Part shown: piece after piece, positions 1 through 10,301 of the stretch | Layout: every line of letters begins with the position of its first letter | How positions within the stretch are numbered: position 1 is the first letter of the stretch | Source of the DNA: Aphelenchoides besseyi | Taxonomy: Eukaryota > Nematoda > Chromadorea > Rhabditida > Aphelenchoididae | Assembly: GCA_024699855.1 (NCBI GenBank) | Contig: JAMPIQ010000001.1 | Span: forward strand, 13,082,001-13,146,000 | Direction: 5' to 3' | DNA length: 64,000 nucleotides | Made by a program: the position numbers and the translations under genes | The notes under the pieces: generated by a model | Told to the model about the DNA's origin: nothing | Seen by the model: only the letters and a program-made list of their open reading frames with translations | Databases searched by the model: none

Positions 1-309
1 CAGTTTTTTCCACTTAAGTGTTTTGATGACGTCCGTCCATGATCTCGCTGGCCCAACAGTTCGAGCGAACTCATCCGCGTACCGGGTTCGAGGTCGCCCG
101 AGTGATCGTTTCGTCGTCGGAGTCTATCGGATCAGCCACACGTCCCGTCGTTCTTCGTGTTCTCGATCTATGATCTTGCGGACGTAATCCCATTTTTGTG
201 TTCGATACGCGGCCACTGTGTCTTTGAGCTTCGTTCGTTTGCGGCGATCAGCTACAACAATCAATATCAAATTTCAACTTTTATTCCCAATCGAATGTAC
301 AATCACAAT
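1..309. other. no gene seen
   Basis: No reading frame with nematode-like coding character or splice sites was recognised here. It lies immediately downstream (3') of the minus-strand membrane protein gene that ends at 310 and probably holds its 3' untranslated region. Confidence 0.4.
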
Positions 310-1015
310 TCATGCTTCATACAAGAACTTTTCAGTCACTATTTGCGAGCGTTTGCTCGTAGCCGCTGAATTTTCGGTCTCGGTATTCGCTTTTGCCTCA
401 TTCGCAACAGCAGCCGTTGACTTCACAGAAAGACGACGTGGAGTAGCACCCTGAAACCGATCATTAGCAACATCTCAATTAAACCTTCTTACCGGTCTAT
501 CTTCCTCATGTTCAACTTTCAATTTGCGCGATAGCTTCTCGTTCTGTTCAGTAACGTTGTTCGCTTGTTTCTGTTCATCGGGCAACTTCGCTGTCTTTGT
601 TGACGCTTTGACTTCTTGCTTCTTAGCCTTGGTATTCGCTTCAACTTCGTTTACGACTTTCGTTTTCTGTTGATTTGCCTTCTCTTTTTCGGCCTGAGCA
701 GCTTGAGCGGCTGCCTGTTCCTGGGCTGCCTTTTCCTCTTTCGACTGAAAATAACGACGATTAAACGAACACTCAAACCAACATACCCTTTTTACTAAAT
801 AAAAACTCAACCCACAAAGAAGGACGACGATAATCGCCAAAAGTACCCCGATAATTCCGCTAAAATTAAAATTAAACGCGTAAAAAACTTTTTGAACATA
901 CAATATGATGGCGACCGACATTACATTTGTGTCCCATAAGCTGAAAGTTTTTATTGGAAATACGATAGAAAGAGTTGACTTACGGCGCATACCATATCGA
1001 AGTTGTCGTCTGCAT
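310..1015 (-). CDS. small single-pass membrane protein, Lys/Glu-rich tail
   Basis: I do not recognise the family. Spliced on the minus strand from ATG at 1015, the model has four short introns, all GT..AG: about 942-983, 850-900, 744-786 and 455-495. The product starts [11 protein letters not shown], has one strong hydrophobic segment ([20 protein letters not shown]) made by joining two exons, and then a long charged tail rich in Ala, Lys, Glu and Gln that ends at a TGA at 310-312. The joined frames stay open across every intron, and splicing restores a continuous membrane segment, which supports the model. The tail looks disordered or helical and is probably cytoplasmic. No signal peptide is clear apart from the membrane segment. 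Function is unknown. Confidence 0.6.
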
Positions 1016-1083
1016 ATCGATCGTTCGACACCGTTCGTGCAAATCGATAGCGCACAAAAACACAGATGACGGAGAGATTAACT

Positions 1084-1131
1084 TTATCTGTTCACAAATG
1101 TTTTTATGCAAATTTCCTGCGGAGTATAAAA
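1084..1131 (+). promoter_or_regulatory. GATA site and TATA box upstream of the sperm protein gene
   Basis: A reverse-strand AGATAA (1084-1089, read TTATCT on +) is followed by TATAAAA at 1125-1131, about 80 bases before the ATG of the sperm-protein gene. Nematode major sperm protein genes are known to be driven from short promoters with GATA-factor (ELT-1 type) sites. The assignment here is by position and motif only. Confidence 0.4.
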
Positions 1132-1208
1132 TGAACAGCACTCACTGGAAACCTCACAGTTTTTCTGTTCCGTGCTTTTGTCTTCATCTCTCAACTCTCT
1201 TTCTCGCG

Positions 1209-1679
1209 ATGGCTCAATCTATTCCACCAGGTGACATCCAAACCCAACCGGCGTCCAAGATCGTCTTCAACGCTCCGTACGACGACAAGCACACGTACCA
1301 CATCAAGGTGGGTTTTCTGTCTATTCCATTTTCTCAATCTCCGTCTTCCAGATCGTCAATGCCGGTGGTCGTCGTATCTGATGGGCCATCAAGACCACGA
1401 ACATGAAGCGTTTGGGTGTTGATCCGCCGTGCGGCGTCTTGATCCGAAGGAAGCGGTCTTAATGGCCGTCTCCTGCGACTCGTTCCAGTTCGGTCAAGAG
1501 GACACCAACAACGATCGCATCACCATCGAATGGACGTGAGTTCGGAGATTCCGTGCCCTTCATCACTTCGTTGTTTCAGCAACACTCCCGATGGTGCTGC
1601 CAAACAATTCCGCCGCGAATGGTTCCAAGGAGATGGAATGGTCCGTCGCAAGAACTTGCCGATCGAGTACAATCCTTGA
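1209..1679 (+). pseudogene. msp: major sperm protein (MSP), broken
   Basis: Major sperm protein forms the filaments that drive crawling of nematode sperm and also acts as an oocyte signal. The frame opens [14 protein letters not shown] and has two short introns (about 1309-1351 and 1537-1579). Family segments such as [32 protein letters not shown] and [20 protein letters not shown] are clear, and the C-terminal NP is followed by TGA at 1677-1679. Two lesions break it. The codon for the conserved Gly in RRIGWAIK is TGA (near 1380), and one base is missing near 1440, where the [12 protein letters not shown] segment shifts frame. After both points the rest matches the 127-residue family without further damage, so the loss is recent or the two differences are consensus errors. 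A polyadenylation signal lies near 1709. Confidence 0.85.
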
Positions 1680-2483
1680 ACCCGTTTCTGTTGTCTTTTC
1701 CGTTGAAAAATAAAATGTCTTTGTGAATTCACTTGTTCTTGATGAGAACGAACAGTCGAGTATGAGCTCTGGCCGAAGCAGAGCGGTCCAAAATTTGCTT
1801 GTCGCTTGAAAGCAACTACTACGAACCTTTTTAAAGACTCTATAGTCTGCTCTGGAACTGAAAGGCTGAGGACAAGAACCCCGCAGCTGTCCAGCTTACT
1901 AGTGGGTCAGCAGTTCGCTCTTTCTGTCTCTCTGCCCCCTCAATTACACGCTCACTGGTCGTTGCGAGACGGCAGTTCAGTGACTGTTGTGGTCTTTCGG
2001 TGAATCGTTCAAATTCACTTAGAAGACACCAACTGCAATTTTGAGCAGTTCAAACACGCTTATTGGACTTCAACATCTCGAAAGACCATCAGCTGAATGC
2101 ACCGACAACACCCGTCTTCCAACTCTGCTCCTCACCCGCTACCTTGTGCTCGACCATAAGAACCCAAAGTTCATTCGCACATTGCAACACAACCTGATCA
2201 GCTTTTGATTGCTTTCAAAGAAGACAACAAGTGCGAAATGTTTGTTTATAACGTTTGCAATAGAACATGAAAATACATACAAGAGTGGAAATTGCGAGGT
2301 TTAAAAGTCTGACGATCCGCCCAATTGAACATGTCGACGAGCACGAGTGCTGATTGGAGAGTCTTCAAAACCCGATGATTCGGAATCGAGAGTACTGCGA
2401 CGAACAACATCTGAGTAATCGTCTCCAGAAGCAACGAAACTGCGGACTGAGATCGAGTCTTCCGATCCAGAGGCTTCGATGTG
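1680..2483. other. no confirmed gene
   Basis: The 3' end of the sperm-protein gene, then sequence with no supported gene. A short open frame around 2100-2207 on the plus strand has no recognisable family and no matching splice partners, so it is not called. Confidence 0.4.
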
Positions 2484-2508
2484 GCTGGTTCAATCCCGGC
2501 TTTCGGCA
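2484..2508 (+). pseudogene. tRNA 3' half remnant (T arm and acceptor strand)
   Basis: The T stem-loop with TTCAATC and the 3' acceptor strand TTTCGGC plus discriminator A match the intact tRNA-Phe at 50000-50072, apart from one T-loop base. Upstream of about 2484 the similarity stops, and no D arm, anticodon arm or matching 5' acceptor strand can be folded. It sits exactly at the edge of the inverted duplication that carries the neighbouring protease-like gene. Confidence 0.65.
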
Positions 2509-2587
2509 TTCTTCTTTTTGACTCTTATTCCAGACAATCAATACATGCAAGTACTTTTATTCTTTTAAAATAATCAAGACAATTTGT

Positions 2588-4193
2588 CTATTTCTTTTTA
2601 GTCGTAGGCTTTACAGTGGTTGGCACCGATGCTGAAGGCTTCGGTTTGGCAAATCCAATTTGACCGCCTTTGATGTCGAACAAGACGCAGTGCTCAATTA
2701 GCCACGGGTTTCCAAGAACCTGAAAATCGAGTTGAAATCCCCCAGAACACCTGAAACATACCCAATCAGCAGTGTAAGAGTTGCTGAGGCCATAGGATAA
2801 AACGCATCGCCCGTCGCCAATTCCAATATCAACAACATAAGTACTGGATGGAACGGTGTAATCAACGCCGTCGAGTGAAAAGATCTGAATCTCAAATTTG
2901 CACATGAAAACTAAAGAAACATACCCAAGGATCATAAGTGCCGGCGTTCTTGCAGTCGACGGTGTACAAGCCGGTATCCCAATCGTATGTCGGAGAGATA
3001 ACGTCGAAAATCTTCTCGTATACTTCCGATGGCATGTAAATAACCGGTGATCCAGTATCTACTGAAACATAGTTGTCTTCCATGTCATATGTGTAATCTC
3101 CAAAGCTGAATTGGCTTAGTTGGAATGCAGGCGTCGATAAAGAGCTAGACAACAGACTAGTCATATTGAAGTTCCTTTCACACAAGTTGTGATCGATCTT
3201 TCCAAAGCTTATTTCCCAATTGTAATGATGCCCAGTGCCATCGTTGGTCAACTGTTGATCAGCACTAGAAACAAACATGCATCACTTACTAGTCTTGCTC
3301 TTACTTTGCCATCCACAAGACGTAGAATTTATTTCCACGTTTGATCTGAAATTATCGTCTGAAAAGAGAGAGACTAGCCATTACATCTTTGGCGTTATGA
3401 AGAATGTTGTGGATAGGTTCGGAATAGTAATTGGGCGTGCTTGGTACGTTAGTGGGATCCCAGCCCAAACCCAACGCCTAGAAAATGTATGATTAAAACT
3501 CCATTTCACAACTAACTCCATCCATTCCGTCAAAAGATGGATTGTACCACGGGCTTGTGTTACCGTAGGTTCCATTGACCAACCCAAAAGTTTGATTGAA
3601 GGACGTTTCATTACTGACCTAAGTTACATTTGTTCTTATTTCTTTACTAGATTACACGTACCGAGACCATATCGCCGTATAGACCGCCGTAAACTCGAAA
3701 ATTTCCAGTAATTCCTATAGAGACAATTGAATGCTTAGTGTCAATCAAATAAGCTACTAACCACTAAAATAATCATCTACTTTCCAAGAGGTTTTCGATT
3801 CTGAGGGCTCGTAAGGTTTATTGTCCTTGGTGAGCTCTGTGTAGTTTGGTGATAAACTTAAAATGAAATGAATAGCAAAGCCAACTGGTTCTTACGTCCA
3901 CAGGGATGTTTGTCCAGTCTCGACTGAGAGTTGGTAGACCGAACCTCCTGAAAGCAAGTGATCAATTCATTCGTGGACAGTTTGGCGTTACCGATGGAGA
4001 CACTCACAGTCAATGGAGCTTCTGGATATTCGGGCATATAGAACTTTTTGATTCGACTTTGACGTTTCAGCTCTTGGTATCTTCGAAGCTTCTCCACGGT
4101 GTTATGTCGACTTTGACCGCTGAGTGTGAACGACTCCGACAAATCGACGAACAGAAGAACGGCGACCAATAGACCGAGAATCGACAACTTCAT
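2588..4193 (-). CDS. secreted pepsin-family (A1) protein with Glu at the first catalytic site, copy 1
   Basis: A bilobed aspartic-protease fold protein, probably secreted. The start at 4193 gives a signal peptide (MKLSILGLLVAVLLFVDLSE) and then a basic propeptide-like stretch. Splicing at GT 51 bases upstream of the next exon joins LTVSVSIG to GSVYQLSVETGQTSLWT. This is the normal first active-site context, but with ETG where family members have DTG. The second site is intact (VSVDTGSPVIYMPS, near 3050). The C-terminal LGNPWLIEHCVLFD and QIGFAKP segments match the end of pepsins, followed by a Thr/Lys-rich tail. Asp-to-Glu at a catalytic aspartate normally kills or greatly weakens these enzymes, so it may be a binding or regulatory protein; that is inference. 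It has about nine exons and all frames are open. Confidence 0.85.
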
Positions 4194-4245
4194 TTTCGGT
4201 TCAATGGCAACTAAAGTGATTGATTAAACGACGTTATTCCTGTGC

Positions 4246-4252
4246 TTTTATA
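4246..4252 (-). promoter_or_regulatory. TATA box of A1-like copy 1
   Basis: Reads TATAAAA on the minus strand, about 55 bases upstream of the ATG at 4193. The duplicate at 48.3 kb has CATAAAA at the same place. Confidence 0.55.
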
Positions 4253-4296
4253 CTCATTTTGAATGCTTGAAAGGATAGTCACTAACGAGCCATTTG

Positions 4297-5207
4297 ATCC
4301 GAATGAACTCGAATACCAATGATGTGGGTGTTTCTTATCACTTCTTTAGCAGAGTTAATGTTATTTCTTATGGGTGCAGCATTTAATTAAGTCGTTGTGG
4401 TTGACATTCAAAACGACAATGGAAGTACATCTGGTATTCTTCCCGGACCTTCGTACTTATGAAACATATTATAGTTCATGATTGCAACTGATTAAAACTA
4501 GTGGTGGGCGTCTTTGATAAGCAACTAACGGAACTAATGGGTCTGACTACAAAGAATTGTAAACAGCTTGCTACCGTTATTTTAGTTCCTGTTGACAAAA
4601 CAATCCATTAAAAGAAGTCTAGCTAAAGCTCCATCTCGTTGGAACAAATAAACTTCTAAGATAAGGAATTTTTTTGCCAGATTATTCGATTGACATTTAG
4701 AAAACGTGTTTCTTATCGTAACTAAAAAGGCGAATTTCAGGGAATCAATTTGCTCACTGGTCTTTAGATCTCACAGTACACAACACTAGTTGATTTGCCT
4801 AATGTTTACGAAAATTAGCCACCTGGTAACAGTAACTACCAAAACTCATCAATCTACACGATTTCAGGGCTACTAGTTGAAGTCCTGAATTCGATTGAAG
4901 CTACAGTTTTAAATAAGAAACTTAACGTACTCTTGCGTATATTTATAACTATCGTATGGTGATTTAGCGCACTTGAATGTGATCTTGTTTATCGTAGTTT
5001 ATTTTTGTCTTTGATGGTGAAATTGACCTCTTAAAGATACAAGAGTTCTTTTGCAGAAAGATTATTTAGAATAGGTGTTTCAATACAAAATCTAATTCTT
5101 ATGTCAACTTGGTAGGTATCTACTGTAGTACAAATTTTGATACTTGATACCTATTACTTTCGAGTTTTTCGTCCATTTTTAAGTATCAGGTTAACCGCTA
5201 TAAGCCA
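4297..5207. other. intergenic, nothing recognised
   Basis: AT-rich sequence between two divergently transcribed genes. It should hold the upstream regions of both, but I see no specific motif beyond the TATA box at 4246. Confidence 0.4.
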
Positions 5208-5835
5208 ATGAATACGTCTAGTTTTTGGCACTTCGATCGGCCTTATGTTTTGGATCACTACCGCTTCTCCAACGTTACAAACGAAAGCTTTGAAGACACC
5301 ACTTTCTCGGTTGTTCATCGAATAAACAACATTGTGGTTCTAGGTATTGGGACTTTCACCACATCGCTTCTGATCTATCTGATTCTAAACCACACTCCAC
5401 GTCATTTAAAAGTGTACAGTAAACTTTTGTTCATCATTTCAATGGTGGATGTCTATTTTCTTGTGACCTTTTGGGTGAATCAAGCAGTGAGTTTCGATTC
5501 ATTTTCGCTTTATAATATGTGTTTTTAAAGAGATTTCGAGCGAATCAAGGGGTTTACGTAAGTAGTTGAGAATAAGCACGATTAACATACATTTTCTAGA
5601 TGTACGCATTCACCGGCCTAAGTTCACATTTCACTCAAACCGTCAGATATCTGATGATAATACCCCAACAAACGGCGCCATGGCTTAAGATCTGTATGCT
5701 GCCAGTTATGTTCAATTATCGTCTCTTCGTTTTGAAACAGTAATTACAAGTTTGTTATCACTCAATTAAAATTCTATTTAGTAAGACTCAGCCTTCAAAC
5801 AGACAATTGCTTTTCATGTTAATATTTCCGTTCAT

Positions 5836-5845
5836 AACGATCACG
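5836..5845 (+). repeat. target-site duplication, left copy
   Basis: AACGATCACG, identical to 9002-9011. The pair brackets the non-LTR element. Confidence 0.85.
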
Positions 5846-8800
5846 CTGCACAAATCGAAGACCTCCACGTGGTGTGCGGCGGGAAACGCTCGGATGTTTT
5901 TCGGAACATCCGAGTAGGCCAACTTCGATACGTCTGGGTACGACGTAAAGTACACCCGGTCTACTCCAGGGCTGGCAACCCGCAAGCGGACCTTAAACAA
6001 AACTCGCTACGACTCGACTAAAGAGGGTCCGCACTGGCGTTTTGGAGCACCAGCGTTCTACGGGTACAAGGACGCAACGGACTTCAAACGGACCTGCAGA
6101 ACAAAACCGCCATGAATTGAGTACCTCCCAACAGCTTCATGTCTTGACCTACAACCTACAGTACGGCATCGAAAACGCGGCAAGGAAGAATCTTCTGATG
6201 GAACAACTCCGAGATCTTCCTGGATTCAAGTACGACGTTATTGGACTTTGCGAAACACATGCACGCACGGAATCAAGAACAAAATGGACTGAAACTGGCG
6301 ACGAACTTATCATTGGAGCAGCGGACGGACGAATTGGAGGCGTTGGATTCATTGTGAACAAGCGTATTGTTGACCAAATTATGGAAGTTGACACACGATC
6401 TCATCGAGTTGCTACATTGAAGATCAAACTGGACCAAAAGAAGACAATGCTCATTGTTCAAGCGTATGCACCACACTCTGGCTATGCACTGGACGACATT
6501 GAACAATTCTACGACGAACTTCGAGACGCACTAGACCAACCTGCTTCTCACAAGATGGTAATAGGCGACTTCAACTGTCAACTTGGCCCGAGAACAACTA
6601 CACAACGTTTCATGGGAACCTTTACCGGAACCGAATGGAAAGAAGACGGATATGGAGAGATGTTTGCAGACTTTGCAGAAGAACAACATCTCTACATTAT
6701 CAATAGCTACTTCCAAAAGAACCCAGCAAAGCGATGGACGTGGGAATCATGCAACTCGGATGGCAATGGAAACAAGTACAGAAATGAAATCGATTACGGT
6801 CTAATCAACAACAGAAGGTTAGTAACTAACATCGAATTTATTTCTCGGCTCAATGGATCTGACCACCGACCGGTTCGTTTTACACTCGATGTGCCGATGC
6901 TTTGCAAGCGCAGAAAATTTGTCCACAAAGCACGTACGTTTAACGCCGATGTTCTACGCAATAAGATCGACAATACGGATTGGGAACTGAAGGGTACGTT
7001 GACTGATAAGTTTGCTTGTTTTCAGGAAAAACTTCAATCCTGCGTCAACACCGCTTCAATGACCAAAACCACAACATTCTTCTCGTCTGACGGAACAAAC
7101 ACATTTGTTGCTGAAGAAACGGAAGGAAATGGACCGCACCACCAACCCGATTGAGTTCATTGAACTTTCAAAGCTTATACGGCGAGAGGTTAAACAGGAC
7201 TTCGACAACTTTCGACTCCAGAAACTCCTCGACGCTGCGCAACACCATCGAAGCCTGAAGAAGTGCAAACGTCAACTCCGACAGCAACTGGGAACAATGC
7301 GAACACTAAAAGCAAAAGATGGGACAATGTTGACAAAACGGTCGGACATTGAGAAACGATGTAAAGAGTTCTACACGGATCTTTTTGCATCTAAAATAGA
7401 CGTTCCGCCGGAAATTGACAATCGTGAACAAGAATCAGTCTCTAACATTCTTGTCTCTGAAGTTCGTGCAGCCGTGGAAAGTTTGAAAAACGACAAAGCA
7501 CCTGGGCCCGATGGAATTACGAACGAGATGCTCAAAAATGGTGGTTTTCTTTTATGGACCACCTTGACATCAATGTTCAACGACTGCCTGCAGCACGAAG
7601 ATGTTCCAGCACAATGGAAAACTTCAAGAACAGTCATTCTCCCAAAGAAAGGCGACCTTGAAGATCTTCGAAACTATCGACCCATCGCGCTCTTGCCAAC
7701 TGTCTACAAACTTTTCACCAAAGTACTGGTCAATCGAATGACGTCGCAACTGGACTTCGAGCAACCGCGAGAACAAGCTGGTTTTCGTTCTGGGTTCTCA
7801 ACTATGGATCACCTTCAAACAGTAAACCAAGTGATGGAACGCTGTCGTGAGGTAAAAATGCCACTTTGTTTAGTTTTTGTAGACTACGAAAAGGCATTTG
7901 ATTCCGTGGAAATCAACGCGGTTATCAACTCACTGATCCACCAGAACATTTCCAGCAAATACACGCGAACGCTCAAGAACATCAACACCAATTGCTCCAC
8001 CACATTCCAACTCTTCTATCAACCAATTGAAGTACCTGTTAGCCGAGGTGTAAGACAAGGTGACACAATATCACCGAAGCTCTTCACTGCCACACTGGAA
8101 GACGTTTTTCGTCAGTTGGATTGGGAGCAATTATGGAATTCGGATTGACGGCGAACGACTCCACCATCTTCGATTTGCTGATGACATTGTCCTTTTTGCG
8201 CACGACTTTCAAACAGCTGAACTTATGCTCAACGAACTGGATGACGTGGGATCGCAAATTGGACTTCGTATTAACCGTAAAAAGACGCAAGTCATGGCAA
8301 ATCCAAGTTGTGAAGTGGGAAGGATCTTGATCAAGGACGAACCTATTAAATTGGTAAGTAAATACGTTTATTTAGGTCAAGAAATCTCTGAAAACCGCAC
8401 CATTGATGGGGAAATTCGAAGGCGACGATCGGCCGGATGGTTTGGATTTCAAAAACATCCAAGAAGTCCTGAAGAAGACAAAAGACGTCAAAATTCGAGC
8501 TCAACTCTTCAACTCAGTTGTACTACCAGCGCTCAATTATGGATCTGAAGTTTGGACGATGCGGAAAACCGAACGTACCAAACTAACAACGACGCAAAGA
8601 GCAATGGAAAGAAGAATTCTTGGCATTCGACTACGCGATGAAGTCAGAAGTGTTGAAATCAGAGCACAAACAAAGTTTAAAGACGCCGTTCACGACGCAT
8701 TAAAACGTAAGTTTCGATGGGCCGGACATGTCGCAAGAAGAAACGACAACCGATGGTCAACAAGAACAACTTTCTGGTGGCCTTATGGTTGGACCAGACC

Positions 8801-9001
8801 AATTGGAAGACCACCTCACCGTTGGCGCCGAGACTTGAATCTGTTGGGAAACGGATGGCAACAAATCGCTCAAAACCGAAGCGACTGGAAAAAAGCGGTC
8901 GAAGTATTCGCATCAACAAATTAACTATCTTTTACCATCTTTCATTTTATCTTGTTGTTGATTTGTTGATTGAACCGAATAAATCTTTGTAATCTTTGTA
9001 A
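5846..9001 (+). mobile_element. RTE-clade-like non-LTR retrotransposon, near full length
   Basis: The order is: about 200 bases of 5' leader, an APE-type endonuclease, a reverse transcriptase, and a C-terminal domain typical of RTE/craniofacial-protein-2-like elements (for example RKTERTKL, ERRILGIRLRD, WAGHVARRNDNRW). It then has a short 3' tail ending in two copies of AATCTTTGT, without a long poly(A). RTE elements commonly end in short tandem repeats. It is bracketed by a 10-base target duplication and sits in the sense orientation within the receptor gene. Confidence 0.9.
6042..8924 (+). pseudogene. retrotransposon ORF: AP endonuclease and reverse transcriptase, frameshifted
   Basis: The endonuclease part (6042 to about 7100) has TYNLQYG at the start, GLCETHA, a VIGDFNCQLG motif and GSDHRPV near the end, all standard APE-type active-site segments. 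The reverse transcriptase has KAPGPDGI, LPKKGDLEDLRNYRPIALL, VFVDYEKAFDSV, SRGVRQGDTISPKLF and the catalytic FADDIVLF. The coding frame changes three times: near 7100 between the endonuclease and the RT, near 8130 before FADD, and near 8400 after YLGQEIS. Unless these are assembly errors, the copy cannot make an active protein now, although it must have been mobile recently or been mobilised by a relative. Confidence 0.85.
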
Positions 9002-9011
9002 AACGATCACG
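9002..9011 (+). repeat. target-site duplication, right copy
   Basis: AACGATCACG, identical to 5836-5845. The receptor frame resumes directly after it. Confidence 0.85.
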
Positions 9012-9627
9012 AGTGTTACAGTGTTTATTATTTTTGCATTTTGTGGCCCAAACAACAGCAATGATTATGGGGAGCTGTGGTACGATGAATTGTATATCCC
9101 AGATCTCGTTTTGACAGACACAAACCACAATGTTTATGGACGTTTGTCTTTGATTTGGTCGAGAGTAGTGCTTTTTGGAGCCTATATCCTATCTATTTAC
9201 TTCTCATATCGAACCATTTCCATAGTCCGAAAACAAAAGCATTTGAGTACACGAACCTCAAAATTACAACAAGAACTTAACATTATGTTATTTATTGAAG
9301 CGTTGTTTCCGTTGATATCGTTAGTTCTGCCCTATTTAATTCTTTTGTTCCTGAATATCACCGGTCTACAGTTCAGATACATGTGTGAAATGGTTATCAT
9401 GTTTATAACTTATTCTCCGATGCTTAGCTCGTTAAGTGCTCTTCTATTGATTCAACCGTACAGGTTAGTTAAGAGAACGATTAACAACATTAACCTTGAT
9501 TTTTAGATGTTTTATTGCGACAGCACTCAAATTCAGGAACTCGACTGATGCAAACACAACCGTGGTTTCAGTCATACCTACTCATTTTTCGCAATATAGT
9601 ACAAACCATACGAAATTTAAAGTGTGA

Positions 9628-10301
9628 TGAAGGAAGTAAATTTTGTACTAATTCACCTACAACCAAACCTGAACATTCAATTCTTTCTTGTTAATCCTAT
9701 CGAAAACTTTGCGTTCTCTACCGATTAACTTCATGTATATCCTTCTTTTCAACTGATTCTATTCGTATTTTTCGTTAGAGCACATTTCTTGTCAGTAGCT
9801 TCTTCTATTTTGTTTTGTACTTTAAAACTTCGTGGAATAAAACTGTAGACGAGACCGTGACTTTATGTGAAAAAAACACGTTTTTTGAGAAAACCAATAT
9901 CAAACATCAGCTACTGAGTAAGAGTCTCTGTTGAAGACATCACTTTTCAACAATTTATAGTAATCTCGAGCTTCTAAGTACGAAGTTACTTTAAAATACG
10001 ACTTTAAAGATAGTGAACACATCACAGATCTCTGTTTCAAACAAATCCGTTAAATGACTGAAAAGGATTATGCAAACAAAAAGCTTTTAAACTCATGTTC
10101 CAGCGGTTTGCATGGCTAAGACGCAGTTGTTGAAGTAAAAAGGACATAAGTTAACCGCCTGTTTAATCTTAAAGTTATCAGCAATACTTTTGTTGCCAAA
10201 GTAACTACTCAACCAACTCCAACATAAGGATTCAGAGTGAATGTATTGTCTGTAAAGTGATTGACAAGTAAAGTTGTTTTCATCGAGTTCATTTCACAAA
10301 A
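9628..10301. other. intergenic, nothing recognised
   Basis: 3' flank of the chemoreceptor and upstream region of the next plus-strand gene. No gene or distinct motif recognised. Confidence 0.4.

Larger units (their letters stand above)
2484..4296 (-). repeat. inverted duplication, arm 1 (partner 48213-50024)
   Basis: About 1.8 kb carrying one whole aspartic-protease-like gene, its core promoter and the end of a tRNA. It matches 48213-50024 in the opposite orientation, almost base for base and including the introns. Differences are scattered single substitutions. Similarity weakens just upstream of the TATA box and stops abruptly inside the tRNA T arm at the other end. Confidence 0.85.
5208..9627 (+). 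pseudogene. 7TM chemoreceptor gene interrupted by a retrotransposon
   Basis: A nematode seven-transmembrane chemoreceptor of the Srd/Srh-like class, expected in sensory cilia. Before the insert: N-glycosylation sites near the start, TM1, then HTPRHLKVYSKLL and TM2 typical of these families, three short introns, and TM3-TM4 up to FPFITIT. After the insert: SVTVFIIFAFCGP, TM5-TM7 (including ELNIMLFIEALFPLISLVLP and PMLSSLSALLLIQPYR) and a last exon ending at TGA 9625-9627. The insert enters inside a coding exon at 5845/5846. Taking out the element with one copy of the 10-base target repeat leaves the receptor frame open throughout, so the gene was intact until the insertion. As it stands it cannot make a full receptor. 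Exact subfamily is uncertain. Confidence 0.8.

Noticed and set aside
2410..2508. Possible complete tRNA on the plus strand
   Set aside because: Only the T arm and 3' acceptor strand fit; the upstream sequence does not form D or anticodon arms, and the match to the tRNA-Phe at 50.0 kb stops at 2484.
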